A DNA stretch of 64,000 nt from Streptomyces xantholiticus (GCF_014651015.1 NZ_BMWB01000020.1:62001-126000); one strand, 5' to 3'; shown: positions 48,368 to 56,604, counted from the stretch's first letter. The notes: generated by a model not told the origin, from the letters alone. Made by a program: numbers and translations.

Positions 48368-48793
48368 TCAGTCCCGGTTGACCGGCCACGACGTGATGTT
48401 CTGCCAGGGACCGCAGTCCTTGACATCCTCAGTGCCCTTGCACACCGTGAGCCGGCCGGTGGTGGTGGGCCGGTACGCCTGCCGCACATGGACGTCGACA
48501 GCGCCGGCGCCGCACACCTCGGCCTGCTTCCTGAGCGGACCAGGGGCGAAGTCGTTGACGAAGCGGGTCCACACGGAGTAGCAGCCCTCACCGGTGTTGG
48601 ACAGCTTTCCGCTGATCACCAGGTCGCCGGGCTGCTCGATCCACCGTTCACCGGCAGCGCCGGCGCTCTCGTGTCCGGCCGACCACGCGACGGTCCCGGC
48701 CGGCTTGCCGCCGTCCTCGGCGGTGGCCGGGGTGGCGACGGCGAGCAGGGCGCCGACGGCGGCCGCCGCGGCGACCGGGGTGCGAGCACGCAT
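48368..48793 (-). CDS. Secreted Cys-containing protein coupled to the linaridin-like operon
   Basis: 141 residues. A signal peptide ('MRARTPVAAAAAVGALLAVATPATAE', cleavage after ATA) is followed by a ~115-residue domain with four cysteines ('GEGCYSVWTRF', 'AEVCGAGAVDVHVRQAYRP', 'TVCKGTEDVKDCGPW') that could form two disulphides. The ATG overlaps the previous stop (TGATG), so it is translated with the oxidoreductase gene. No family recognised. Confidence 0.7.
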   Translation of the reverse strand: MRARTPVAAAAAVGALLAVATPATAEDGGKPAGTVAWSAGHESAGAAGERWIEQPGDLVISGKLSNTGEGCYSVWTRFVNDFAPGPLRKQAEVCGAGAVDVHVRQAYRPTTTGRLTVCKGTEDVKDCGPWQNITSWPVNRD

Positions 48794-50259
48794 CAGATCA
48801 ACTCCTTCTTCCGTGGGGACAGGTCGGGCGCGGTCCGTATGCCGTGGTGGCGGCGAAGCGCGGACAGGGCGGCGAGATGGCCGCACATGCCGTGCACGGA
48901 AGGCCCGGGAGGCGTGGACGCCGAGCACAGGTACACGCCGGGCAGCGGGGTGGTGTACGGGTCCCGGCGCGCCGTCGGGCGCGCCAGCGACTGGCGCAGC
49001 GTCATGGCACCGGCGGCGATGTCCCCGCCGACGTAGTTGGGGTTGTACGTCGCGTACTGGGCGGCCGAGACGCCACGGGAGGCGATCACCGTGTCGGTGA
49101 AGCCCGGTGCGTACTCCTCGATGCGCCGGCGGATCAGGTCGACCGGGTCGCGGGTGTCGCCGTTGGGGACGTGGGCGTAGGCCCATACGGGCCGCCTTCC
49201 CCCAGCGGCCCGGGACGGGTCGGTGACGGCCGGGTCCACGACGAGGACGAACGGGTCCGGGACCGGCTTGCCGGCGGCCGTGGCGGTTTCCTGGCGGAAG
49301 ATGTCCGCCCGGGTGCCGCCGAGGTGGACCGTGCCGGCCTGCCGCACGAGCGGGTCGACCCACGGTACGGGGCCGCACACGAGGAAGTCGGCCTTTGCCG
49401 CTCCGGGTCCGTAGCGAAAGCGGCGCAGGGCACGACGGTAGCCGGAGGGCAGCCGCTCACCGGCGATGGCCAGGAGTTCCCTGGGGCCCACGTCCAGCAG
49501 GACGAGCGGGAAGTCCCCGAGCTCGGCCAGGTCCCTGACGCGATGTCCGGTGTGGAAGACACCGCCGTGAGCTGCGATGTCGGCCGCCATGGCATCGGCG
49601 ATGCGGGCGCTGCCGCCCTGGGGCAGGGGCCAGCCGCTGCTGTGCGCGGTGTGCGCGAGGAGCATCGCGACGGCCGCCGACGCGACCGAGGGGAGCTTGC
49701 CGACGGCGTGCGCGGCCACGCCCGCCAGCAGCGCCCTCGCCGGCTCGGTGGTGAACGGTGTGCGCCCGGTGGCGTGGGCCAGCACCCGCCGGACGAGCAG
49801 CAGGGGTGTCAGAAGGTCCGCCGGCAGGGTGCGCTGGTCGGACAGCAGGAGGTCGACCACGGACCGGGACCGGTCGGCCAGCGGCTGCATGAGCCGGGCC
49901 CAGCGCGGGCCGTCGGCGCCCAGGTGGTCCGCGGTGCGGGTGACGCTGCGCCAGGCGGCCGCCGCCCGCCCGTCGGGCAGGGGGTGGGCGTACGGCATGT
50001 CGGGCTGCAGCAGCCGCACTCCGCGAGCGGGCAGGTCGAACTGCCGGAAGAACGAGGAGGCGGCGGCCATCGGGTGGACGGCCGAGCAGATGTCGTGCAC
50101 CACGTCCTGGTCGAAGAGCGGCTCGGTGCGCAGGCCGCCCCCGATGGTGTCGGCCGCCTCGAACAGGGACACGCTCAGGCCGGCCCGGGCGAGGGTCACG
50201 GCGGCGGCGAGCCCGTTGGGCCCGGTGCCTACGATCGCGGCGTTCGTCGTGAGGCTCAT
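48793..50259 (-). CDS. Phytoene-desaturase-like FAD oxidoreductase (LinE-like)
   Basis: 488 residues. An N-terminal FAD motif ('AAIVGTGPNGLAAAVTLARAGLSVSLFEAADTIGGGLRTE') and a C-terminal 'PLPGVYLCSASTPPGPSVHGMCGHLAA' frame a phytoene dehydrogenase/CrtI-like fold. Such proteins, called LinE, occur in many linaridin clusters; their step there is not settled. Its start overlaps the ABC exporter stop by 4 nt (ATGA), placing it firmly in the operon. Confidence 0.88.
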   Translation of the reverse strand: MSLTTNAAIVGTGPNGLAAAVTLARAGLSVSLFEAADTIGGGLRTEPLFDQDVVHDICSAVHPMAAASSFFRQFDLPARGVRLLQPDMPYAHPLPDGRAAAAWRSVTRTADHLGADGPRWARLMQPLADRSRSVVDLLLSDQRTLPADLLTPLLLVRRVLAHATGRTPFTTEPARALLAGVAAHAVGKLPSVASAAVAMLLAHTAHSSGWPLPQGGSARIADAMAADIAAHGGVFHTGHRVRDLAELGDFPLVLLDVGPRELLAIAGERLPSGYRRALRRFRYGPGAAKADFLVCGPVPWVDPLVRQAGTVHLGGTRADIFRQETATAAGKPVPDPFVLVVDPAVTDPSRAAGGRRPVWAYAHVPNGDTRDPVDLIRRRIEEYAPGFTDTVIASRGVSAAQYATYNPNYVGGDIAAGAMTLRQSLARPTARRDPYTTPLPGVYLCSASTPPGPSVHGMCGHLAALSALRRHHGIRTAPDLSPRKKELI

Positions 50260-51974
50260 GTGGCGGCCCCGGCGGGGGCGAGCTGCCGGCCGGCGAGCCG
50301 CCGGTAGGTGCTGTCACCGTCCATCAGCTCGTCGTGCGTGCCCATGGCGCGCAGGCGCCCGTCCTCGATGACCAGGATGCGGTCGGCGCCGATGGTGGTG
50401 GACAGGCGGTGCGCGATGGTGAGGACCTGGCAGCGGCCGCCGATGGTGGTGATGGCGTCGCGCAAGGCAGTCTCCGAGTCGGAGTCGAGGTTCGAGGTGG
50501 CCTCGTCGAGGAGCAGCACATCGGGCCTGGTCAGCAGGGCTCGGGCGATGGCGAGGCGCTGCCGCTGCCCGCCGGACAGACCGGTGCCGCCTTCGCCGAG
50601 CTCGGTGTCCAGGCCGTCCGGCAGGGCCTCGACGACCTTGGTCAGATGGGCAGCCTCCAAGGCCTCCGCAATGTCGGCGTCGGTGGCGTCCGGGCGGGCG
50701 TACGTGAGGTTCTCCCGCACCGTGCCGCGCATCAGGGGGGAGTCCTGCTCGACGAGGCCGATCCGGGCGCGCAGCTCGCCGAGCGGCATCGTCGCGGTGT
50801 CGGCTCCGGCCAGGCGGATCGTGCCCCGGTCGGGGGTGAAGAAGCGCTCGACGAGCTGGAACAGGGTGGTCTTGCCGGCGCCGGACGGGCCGACGATCGC
50901 GGTCACGCCGGTGGCGGGCAGGGAGAACGACACGTCGCTCACGGCCGGGGCCGCGGTGTCGCCGTAGCTGAAGGTGACGGTCTCGAACTCGACCGCCGGT
51001 GCCCCCTCGACGGTGCCGGGGCCCATCGCGGCACCGGTCTCCTCCTGCTCCACGGCGGCCAGTTCCCGCACCCTGTCGATGGCGGCACGGCCCTGCTGGA
51101 ACTCCCCGAGCGCCATGAACAGCATCACCAGCGGAGACACCAGGTAGAAGAGGTACATGATGAACGCCGTCAGCTGCTCGACAGGGAGGGCTCCGGTGGC
51201 GGTGCGCGCCATGCCCCACGCGATCACCACCGCCAGTGACACCTGCGTGCCGACGTTCATGGCGGGCATCAGCATGGCCGACAGCCGGGTGACGCGCAGC
51301 CCACTGTCCCGTGCGGCGTCGGCGAGAGTGCGCAGGCGCTCCTCCTCGCGCTGCTCCGCCCGGGACGCCTTCACCGTGGTCAACGCTCCCAGCACCCGCA
51401 GCAGTCCGGAGCCGTAGTCGCTGGTGTCCGTCCGGTTTTCCACCGCCGCCCTGCGGACCGCGCGGGCCAGCCCGAGGGCTGTCGCCGAGGCGGCACCGAG
51501 GCAGCCGGCCGTGGCCAGCAGCATCTGCCAGTCGATCCACGCCATGACGGCGATGCAGCCGACGGCCGTGAACCCCGAAGTGATCATCTGGGCCACGGAC
51601 GAGGACAGCGCGATCCTGGCGATCGAGGTGTCGGCGACGGTCCGGGTGAACACATCGCCGTGCTCCAGCTTGTTGAACGCCCGTACCTGGGCGTGCAGGA
51701 GACGGCCGGTGAGCGTCGTGCGCATGTCGAGAACGATGTTCTCCCCGGCGCGGCCGATCAGATAGAAGTGTGTCGCGGCCAGAGCCGCGTCGGCGGCGAA
51801 CAGGGCGGCGATGAACACGATCGGCCACAGCACGGGCCGGTCCGTCGCGACAGCCTTGATCAGATCGCCGATCAGCAGTGGCTGTACGAGGGTGGCGCCG
51901 GTGCCCACGAGGCCGAGAAGGGTGCCGGCGGCGAGCAGCAGGCGGTGTCGGCGGACGATCACGGATGTGTTCAC
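50256..51974 (-). CDS. ABC exporter, fused membrane and ATPase domains (LinT-like)
   Basis: 572 residues from GTG 51974. Six membrane helices (residues ~10-300) precede a nucleotide-binding domain with Walker A 'GPSGAGKTT', signature 'LSGGQRQR', Walker B 'VLLLDEATS' and H-loop 'TIAHRLST'. There is no N-terminal C39 peptidase, so leader removal must be done by another protein, as in linaridin pathways. It should export the mature peptide. The GTG overlaps the upstream stop (GTGA). Confidence 0.93.
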   Translation of the reverse strand: MNTSVIVRRHRLLLAAGTLLGLVGTGATLVQPLLIGDLIKAVATDRPVLWPIVFIAALFAADAALAATHFYLIGRAGENIVLDMRTTLTGRLLHAQVRAFNKLEHGDVFTRTVADTSIARIALSSSVAQMITSGFTAVGCIAVMAWIDWQMLLATAGCLGAASATALGLARAVRRAAVENRTDTSDYGSGLLRVLGALTTVKASRAEQREEERLRTLADAARDSGLRVTRLSAMLMPAMNVGTQVSLAVVIAWGMARTATGALPVEQLTAFIMYLFYLVSPLVMLFMALGEFQQGRAAIDRVRELAAVEQEETGAAMGPGTVEGAPAVEFETVTFSYGDTAAPAVSDVSFSLPATGVTAIVGPSGAGKTTLFQLVERFFTPDRGTIRLAGADTATMPLGELRARIGLVEQDSPLMRGTVRENLTYARPDATDADIAEALEAAHLTKVVEALPDGLDTELGEGGTGLSGGQRQRLAIARALLTRPDVLLLDEATSNLDSDSETALRDAITTIGGRCQVLTIAHRLSTTIGADRILVIEDGRLRAMGTHDELMDGDSTYRRLAGRQLAPAGAAT

Positions 51975-52150
51975 CGGCTGCCCTTGCCGAAGACGGCCGC
52001 GATGACGGCGGCGATGGTCGCGGCGAACACGAAGCCCTTGATCCACGAGTCCCGGGTGATCACGCCGTCGTCGCGGAACATGACCAGCATGCTCGGTACG
52101 GCGAAGGCGAACGCGATGGCGAACCACGTCAGACGGTTTGCTGTCAGCAC
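51971..52150 (-). CDS. Small two-helix membrane peptide in the linaridin-like operon
   Basis: 59 residues from GTG 52150, with GGGAGGAG upstream. Two helices ('LTWFAIAFAFAVPSMLVMF' and 'WIKGFVFAATIAAVIAAVFG') are joined by a charged loop. It overlaps the exporter gene by 4 nt. A role as exporter subunit or immunity peptide is possible; nothing in the sequence decides. Confidence 0.7.
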   Translation of the reverse strand: MLTANRLTWFAIAFAFAVPSMLVMFRDDGVITRDSWIKGFVFAATIAAVIAAVFGKGSR

Positions 52151-52173
52151 TGCCGGCTCCTCCCTTCTGGTGC

Positions 52174-52911
52174 CTACTTGGTGGCGCGCGCCGTGTACCA
52201 GTCGTACGGCTGCGGGCTCTCGGCCGCGTACACGTGCTCGACGGTGAATCCGGCCCGGTCCAGGCAGCCTTCGACCTCGTCGCGCTCGATGAGGAGGACG
52301 TGTTCGCTGAATTCCACCGGCGGTTTGCCGGCTTCGTCGATGCGGGTGCCCATGGTGAGGACGTCCCTGTCGTCGAGGGTGATGGTGAAGGTGGTGGTGC
52401 CACCGTGGTGCGGCGTGGGCATCGTCACCGTGTGCTGCGCCACGAGGGGCCGGTAGGTGCCGGTGGCGTAGTACTCCATGGACAGGGTCGCGCCCGGCGC
52501 CAGTACGTCGCGCACGTGGGAGAGGGCGGCCGTCAGCTGTTCGCGGTCGGTCACGCACGCCAGCGATCCCATGGTGGAGTAGGCCGCGTCGAACGGGCCG
52601 GTGACCGGCAGCGGCGCTCGGAAGTCGGCCTGCACCAGCGTTGCGTTCCCGGGGACGGTCTTGGCGCGGAACTCGTCCAGCATGGGCCGGGAGTTGTCCA
52701 GGCCGACCACCTCGGCGGCGATGGCGGCGACGGGGACGGCGACCCGGCCGGTCCCGACGCCGATCTCCAGGACCCGGGCACCGGTCACATACGGGCGCAG
52801 CCGGTCGACGGCGGCCTCGGCGGGCAGGGCGGGTGCGATCAGCGAGTCGTACACGGACGCGACCGCGGTCCCGTACTGCACGTCCCGCCCGCCCTGCGCG
52901 GGCTGCGTCAC
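52174..52911 (-). CDS. Class I SAM-dependent methyltransferase (LinM-like)
   Basis: 245 residues. SAM-binding motif I 'VLEIGVGTGRVAVPVAAIAAEVVGLDNS', then 'FDAAYSTMGSLACV' and 'VRDVLAPGATLSMEYY'. In linaridin pathways a methyltransferase of this size (CypM/LinM) dimethylates the N-terminal amine of the core peptide. All three precursors here have Ala at the predicted N-terminus, which suits that reaction. The start overlaps the next gene's stop by 4 nt. Confidence 0.9.
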   Translation of the reverse strand: MTQPAQGGRDVQYGTAVASVYDSLIAPALPAEAAVDRLRPYVTGARVLEIGVGTGRVAVPVAAIAAEVVGLDNSRPMLDEFRAKTVPGNATLVQADFRAPLPVTGPFDAAYSTMGSLACVTDREQLTAALSHVRDVLAPGATLSMEYYATGTYRPLVAQHTVTMPTPHHGGTTTFTITLDDRDVLTMGTRIDEAGKPPVEFSEHVLLIERDEVEGCLDRAGFTVEHVYAAESPQPYDWYTARATK

Positions 52912-53453
52912 GGGTTCACCTCTTCGTAGTCGAAGACCATGTCGTACTTGGGGTCCTCGCTGTGGTCGTAGCCGGAGTAGCGCACCAGCAGCACCTGGAA
53001 CAGCGGGAATCCGGGCTCAGGGGTGAGGCGCCGGCGGACGAATTCGTTGACGAGCAGGTACGCGGACTCCTTGGCCTCCTTGTGCAGTGGGGTCATCGCA
53101 CCCGGGTTGTTCAGCAGGGTGGAGGCCACGTCGAAGATGGCCTTCTCGGCGCGGCGGCCGGGGAACCAGAAGGCGTGGATCAGCTTGCGTGGCGCGATGG
53201 AGTACACCTCCCGCCACTCGGTGTGCTCCGTCTTGTCCTCATTGGCGAGCCGGTAGAGGAAGTGCTGATCCTCCACGGCCGGGTTGGGCGCGAAGAAACG
53301 CCAGTTGGGGATGAGGATCCCGGTGCCCGTCTTGTCGCCGCTTCGGACCTTGTCGTAGCTGCGGTCGGGATGCTGGCCCAGGACGGACGCCACGAACCAG
53401 CCCGCGAGGATCGCCGGTACCGCCCGCTCCATCACCGTGGACGTTCTGCTCAC
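52908..53453 (-). CDS. Linaridin-cluster accessory protein with N-terminal helix
   Basis: 181 residues. A single hydrophobic helix near the N-terminus ('AVPAILAGWFVASVLGQHP') precedes a soluble domain with 'IPNWRFFAPNPAVEDQHFLYRL' and 'HTEWREVYSI'. The N-W-R-F-F-A-P-N-P motif recurs in proteins encoded beside HTTM-type membrane enzymes. It may be the small partner (LinC-like) of the membrane protein encoded two genes upstream. Both ends overlap neighbours by 4 nt. Confidence 0.75.
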   Translation of the reverse strand: MSRTSTVMERAVPAILAGWFVASVLGQHPDRSYDKVRSGDKTGTGILIPNWRFFAPNPAVEDQHFLYRLANEDKTEHTEWREVYSIAPRKLIHAFWFPGRRAEKAIFDVASTLLNNPGAMTPLHKEAKESAYLLVNEFVRRRLTPEPGFPLFQVLLVRYSGYDHSEDPKYDMVFDYEEVNP

Positions 53454-54466
53454 GCCGTGGCCCCCTGCTCCTGCCGGTCTTCTCCGGCGTACTGCGCCGC
53501 GGCCGCCGCCACGGCGTCCTCGATCGCCCTGGTGGTGAGCGGGGCATGCTCGACACCGCCCGTGATGGACAGATGGCTGGAGCCGGGGATGGTCACGATC
53601 CGGCCCCCGTTGCCCGACGCGACGTACTCGTCGTACAGGTCCTGGTGTTCGGGGGTGTCCCGCATCGTCGAATCGGCTGCCACCACGGAGACGGGGATCC
53701 GCAGCCGGTCAAGGGGGCGCCCGCCGTCGAGCATGAAGGCGTACGAGTAGTCCCACTCCCGTCGCCCGGCGCGCCATGTGGAGGGGGCGGAGCCCTCCAG
53801 GCGCAGCGTCCGCAGGTGCGGGCTTCCCTCCGCGAAGGAGAACAGGCCCTTCTTGTCGATGAGCAGACCGGTCCCGAACACCGACGACCACGGTCCGAGC
53901 TTCATCGTCAGGTTCACGCCACGGGAGCCCTCGCGCTGTCTGCGGGAGTGCAGCAACTCGCGGGGATGGGTGGGGTCGACGAGTACGAGTCCGTGGACCC
54001 GGTCGGGGGCGGCGGCAGCCGCGCGGTGGGCGAGGTAGCCGCCGAGGGAGTGCCCCGTCAGCACGCACGGGCCGTCGGTGGGGACGGCGTCGGCGATGAC
54101 TTCCACCAGGTCGTTCACGGACTCCCCGAGCGAATAGTCCTCCGGGCAGCGCCGCAGCGACGTGCGGTATCCGGCCCGGTCGTGGAGGACCACCGAGATC
54201 GCCGGGTCGAGGTGGTCGGCGACCAGCAGCCAAGCCGCTGACGAGTTCATCAGACCGGCGTCGCACACCAGCGTCGGACCGCCCGCCGCGCCACGCCGGA
54301 CGTGGTACGTGATGAGGTTGCCGCTGTCGCAGCGCAGGCGGTGCCGCTCGAAGCCCGCGTGGCCGGACCGGGTGGCGAGGGTGGCGTAACCCTGGTGGGC
54401 GAGCCCGGCGGCCAGGCACGCGGCCATGCCCGCGGTGGTGAGTTTCGGGAACGTCATCCGGCTCAT
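53450..54466 (-). CDS. Alpha/beta hydrolase (LinG-like)
   Basis: 338 residues. An N-terminal hydrophobic segment ('AGMAACLAAGLAHQGYATLA') may anchor it to the membrane. The hydrolase core has the nucleophile elbow 'LTGHSLGGYLAHRAA' (Ser within G-H-S-L-G), an acid near 'VSVVAADSTMRD', and 'IPGSSHLSI' with the catalytic His. It is a candidate for removing the leader peptide, since the exporter lacks a protease; this is inference. Coupled by ATGA overlaps at both ends. Confidence 0.85.
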   Translation of the reverse strand: MSRMTFPKLTTAGMAACLAAGLAHQGYATLATRSGHAGFERHRLRCDSGNLITYHVRRGAAGGPTLVCDAGLMNSSAAWLLVADHLDPAISVVLHDRAGYRTSLRRCPEDYSLGESVNDLVEVIADAVPTDGPCVLTGHSLGGYLAHRAAAAAPDRVHGLVLVDPTHPRELLHSRRQREGSRGVNLTMKLGPWSSVFGTGLLIDKKGLFSFAEGSPHLRTLRLEGSAPSTWRAGRREWDYSYAFMLDGGRPLDRLRIPVSVVAADSTMRDTPEHQDLYDEYVASGNGGRIVTIPGSSHLSITGGVEHAPLTTRAIEDAVAAAAAQYAGEDRQEQGATA

Positions 54467-55299
54467 GCCGCCTCCCCCGTGCCCTTCGCGAGTGCCCTGA
54501 CGGACGGATAGGTGGACGCGAACGCCCACGCGAAGCGGGACAGGCCCATGAAGCGGGCGTTGGCCACATGGAAGGTGCCCATGACCAGGAGTCCGGCGTC
54601 GATGTACTTGCCCTTCTTGAGGAGCAGCAGCGGGAAACCGCACTCCAGGGCGAGCACGGTGTGGCAGACCGCGCGGGACACGGCCGGGTACTTCTCCAAC
54701 TGGTTGTAGAACCACTCGTCGCCGTACGTCTGGGTGCGCATGATCTTCGCGAGGGCGTCGCCGGACCGCCAGGCGTCTCCGGGAAGTTTGGCCCAGCCGG
54801 ACGCCCCGTAGGACAGGACGGTCTGGGCGCCGATGAACTGCACGGCGGCGTTGCGGGTGGCGTCGGTGCCGCCGGCCCGGCCGAGGGCGGCGGCGGTCTG
54901 CACCAGGAAGGACACCTGATCGGAACCGTCGGTGCCGAACAAGTGCCGTGGGTAGATGAGAAGCTGACTGCCCGCCAGATAGGCGTTGGCGACCATCCGC
55001 ACCTTGTTGTTCTTCACCGGTGAGATGAGCACGGCGGCCGCCAGGGCACGGGACGTGTGAAGAACCTGGGTGACCGGTTCGCGGGCGATGAAGTCCTTCA
55101 CGGCCTGCATCGTCCTGGTCTTGGCGGGAACTTGGGCCCTGGTGTGGGTCCAGTCGTTCAGGCCGCCCGGTTCCCGGTCGGTCCGGCGCACGATGTACTC
55201 GAGGCTGGACAGCAGATGAGTGGCGGCGGACAGCCGCTCGGCGGTGGTGAGCGGCTTCGCGCACGCCGACTCAGCGGCTCTGCGGAGACGTGACAGCAT
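54463..55299 (-). CDS. HTTM-like integral membrane protein (LinH-like)
   Basis: 278 residues with several hydrophobic segments ('ALAAAVLISPVKNNKVRMVANAYLAGSQLLIYP', 'AAVQFIGAQTVLSYGASGWAKL', 'CHTVLALECGFPLLLLKKGKYIDAGLLVMGTFHVANARF'). 'FIGAQTVLSYGASGWAKLPGDAWRSGDAL' resembles HTTM/vitamin-K-carboxylase-like membrane proteins. Hydrophobic proteins of this kind (CypH/LinH) are the hallmark of linaridin clusters and have been tied to dehydration and epimerisation of the core. First of the modification genes after the precursors. Confidence 0.8.
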   Translation of the reverse strand: MLSRLRRAAESACAKPLTTAERLSAATHLLSSLEYIVRRTDREPGGLNDWTHTRAQVPAKTRTMQAVKDFIAREPVTQVLHTSRALAAAVLISPVKNNKVRMVANAYLAGSQLLIYPRHLFGTDGSDQVSFLVQTAAALGRAGGTDATRNAAVQFIGAQTVLSYGASGWAKLPGDAWRSGDALAKIMRTQTYGDEWFYNQLEKYPAVSRAVCHTVLALECGFPLLLLKKGKYIDAGLLVMGTFHVANARFMGLSRFAWAFASTYPSVRALAKGTGEAA

Positions 55300-55370
55300 G
55301 ATCTGTTCCTGGTCGCATGTCGGTTGAGGTGGCGAGGGGGCGTGAGGTGCCGTGGGCGGCGAAAGGCCGA

Positions 55371-55405
55371 GGCGGGAAACCCCGAACTGCTGGAGGCTTC
55401 CCGCC
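55371..55405 (-). terminator. Attenuator-like hairpin between precursor 1 and the enzyme genes
   Basis: GGCGGGAA (55371-55378) pairs with TTCCCGCC (55398-55405). On the minus strand it starts 9 nt after the stop of precursor 1, before the HTTM-like gene. Partial read-through would give more precursor than enzyme. Confidence 0.55.
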
Positions 55406-55413
55406 GGCGACCG

Positions 55414-55593
55414 CTACTTCTGGCAGGCCTTGACCGCAGCGCCGACGCCCGCGGCGGCGGTGATGACGGCGGAGACCTTGCCGCCGGCCACAACGCCGGC
55501 CACGAACGCGGCGGGGGTCGCCATCACGGGAGCGATCGAGCCGTCGGCCGCGTGGCCGGCGCCTGCGTTGACCTTCTCAACGAGCACGGACAT
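55414..55593 (-). CDS. Linaridin-like precursor peptide 1
   Basis: 59 residues. The leader contains 'KVNAGAGHAADGSIA' and the junction P-V-M-A-T-P is the P-x-x-x-T-P motif of linaridins. Cleavage before A-T-P would give a 35-residue core, 'ATPAAFVAGVVAGGKVSAVI' continuing to 'TAAAGVGAAVKACQK'. The core is very hydrophobic with two Thr and one Ser for dehydration, and a single Cys three from the end. GGAGG lies 7 nt before the ATG. Confidence 0.85.
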   Translation of the reverse strand: MSVLVEKVNAGAGHAADGSIAPVMATPAAFVAGVVAGGKVSAVITAAAGVGAAVKACQK

Positions 55594-55629
55594 GGTGCAT
55601 CCTCCAATAATCTGATACACGGGACAGGC

Positions 55630-55670
55630 TCCGGTTCTGGCAGACACTTGCACTGTCTGCCAGAACCGGA
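55630..55670 (-). terminator. 17-bp hairpin between precursors 2 and 1
   Basis: TCCGGTTCTGGCAGACA (55630-55646) pairs perfectly with TGTCTGCCAGAACCGGA (55654-55670), loop CTTGCAC. It lies 26 nt after the stop of precursor 2 and would cut or stabilise its transcript. Confidence 0.8.
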
Positions 55671-55696
55671 CTCCCCGGAACCGGGGACCCCCGGAC

Positions 55697-55897
55697 TCAG
55701 CCGGTGGCCGTCTTGTACGCCGCGTAGGCAGCGCCGGTAACAGCACCGGCACCCACGACGGCACCGGCGGCCTTGGCGATCACGGGGGTCGCGAAGATGG
55801 CCGGAGTGGCCATGACGGGAGCCGTGCCGCGAGCGGGCGCGCCCGCCGTGAGCGCCCCCTTGAGGGACGCGTCGGCGTTCACCTTGTGCGTCAGCAT
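55697..55897 (-). CDS. Linaridin-like precursor peptide 2
   Basis: 66 residues. Leader 'MLTHKVNADASLKGALTAG...GTA', junction P-V-M-A-T-P, predicted core 'ATPAIFATPVIAKAAGAVVG' continuing to 'AGAVTGAAYAAYKTATG'. Five Thr in the core, no Cys. A second ATP occurs six residues into the core. GAGGAGG precedes the ATG by 7 nt. Confidence 0.85.
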   Translation of the reverse strand: MLTHKVNADASLKGALTAGAPARGTAPVMATPAIFATPVIAKAAGAVVGAGAVTGAAYAAYKTATG

Positions 55898-56219
55898 GTG
55901 TTTTCCTCCTCTCCTTTGAATGTCGGGGCAGGGAACATCCCACCACCGCGCGGATGCCCGGCGTCGGGAATTCTGATGTAGAGAAATCGCCACTTGTTCG
56001 TCGAGAAATGCGATGTTCTCGACCGAGGCAAGGTCGGCTCGAAATGAATATCCGGGACGATGCTCGCCGTGAAAAGGGAAACCATGGGGCGCGCGTCAGG
56101 CGGGGCTTTGGGCCGATGACGAATTTACTTCGACTTTACCGTGGCTCGTGCCGACTGTGAAGAATCGGTGTGCGTGCGCGGGTGTGGCCACAGCGGCCAA
56201 TGGCCGACGCCGAGGGGCG
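55898..56219 (-). other. Spacer between precursors 3 and 2
   Basis: About 320 nt with A+T-rich patches (AAGTAAATTC near 56120; GATTTCTCTACATCAG near 55980). No protein gene was seen. TGGCC/GGCCA near 56190-56205 is a short dyad downstream of precursor 3. It may hold a separate promoter for precursor 2. Confidence 0.4.
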
Positions 56220-56399
56220 CTACTTGACCTTGGTGGCCATGTATGCGGCGGCCGCGGCGCCTGCGCTCACGCCGACCTTGACGGCCGCGGGCGTGAAGAT
56301 GGCCGGAGTGGCCATGATGGGCGCGATGCGCGCCTCGGGGCCGCGCTCGGCAACGAAATCCTCGAGCGAGACGTCCTGATTCACCTTGTTCAGAAACAT
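56220..56399 (-). CDS. Linaridin-like precursor peptide 3
   Basis: 59 residues, short enough to be missed by ORF finders with a 60-residue cut-off. Leader 'MFLNKVNQDVSLEDFVAERG' then 'PEARIA', junction P-I-M-A-T-P, predicted core 'ATPAIFTPAAVKVGVSAGAA' continuing to 'AAAYMATKVK'. Three Thr and one Ser in the core, no Cys. The K-V-N leader motif and P-x-M-A-T-P-A are shared with precursors 1 and 2. It is the first gene of the minus-strand run, next to the divergent promoter region. Confidence 0.85.
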   Translation of the reverse strand: MFLNKVNQDVSLEDFVAERGPEARIAPIMATPAIFTPAAVKVGVSAGAAAAAYMATKVK

Positions 56400-56559
56400 G
56401 AGCTTCCCCGTTGTTTGCGATCACGTGGACTGCGCGGACGGCCAGGAGGGGCCTGCCTGGAGGGCGGGCGACGCAACGTCGGGTGTCCGCGGCACCAGGC
56501 GGAGGGTGGTCATTCCCTGCGCCGGTGAACGTGCCGTCAGTATATGAACGACTGGATCC

Positions 56560-56571
56560 ACTTGATCAAGT
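56560..56571. promoter_or_regulatory. 12-bp palindrome in the divergent promoter region
   Basis: ACTTGATCAAGT is a perfect palindrome between precursor 3 and the divergent ABC gene, in an A+T-rich stretch. Possible operator. Confidence 0.4.
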
Positions 56572-56604
56572 AATTACCTATGTGATCGGCGTCACAGTGT
56601 GATT

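Noticed and set aside
53450..55264. 604-codon frame running through two linaridin-cluster genes
   Set aside because: Its first half is an out-of-frame reading of the HTTM-like gene; the hydrolase proper starts at 54466.
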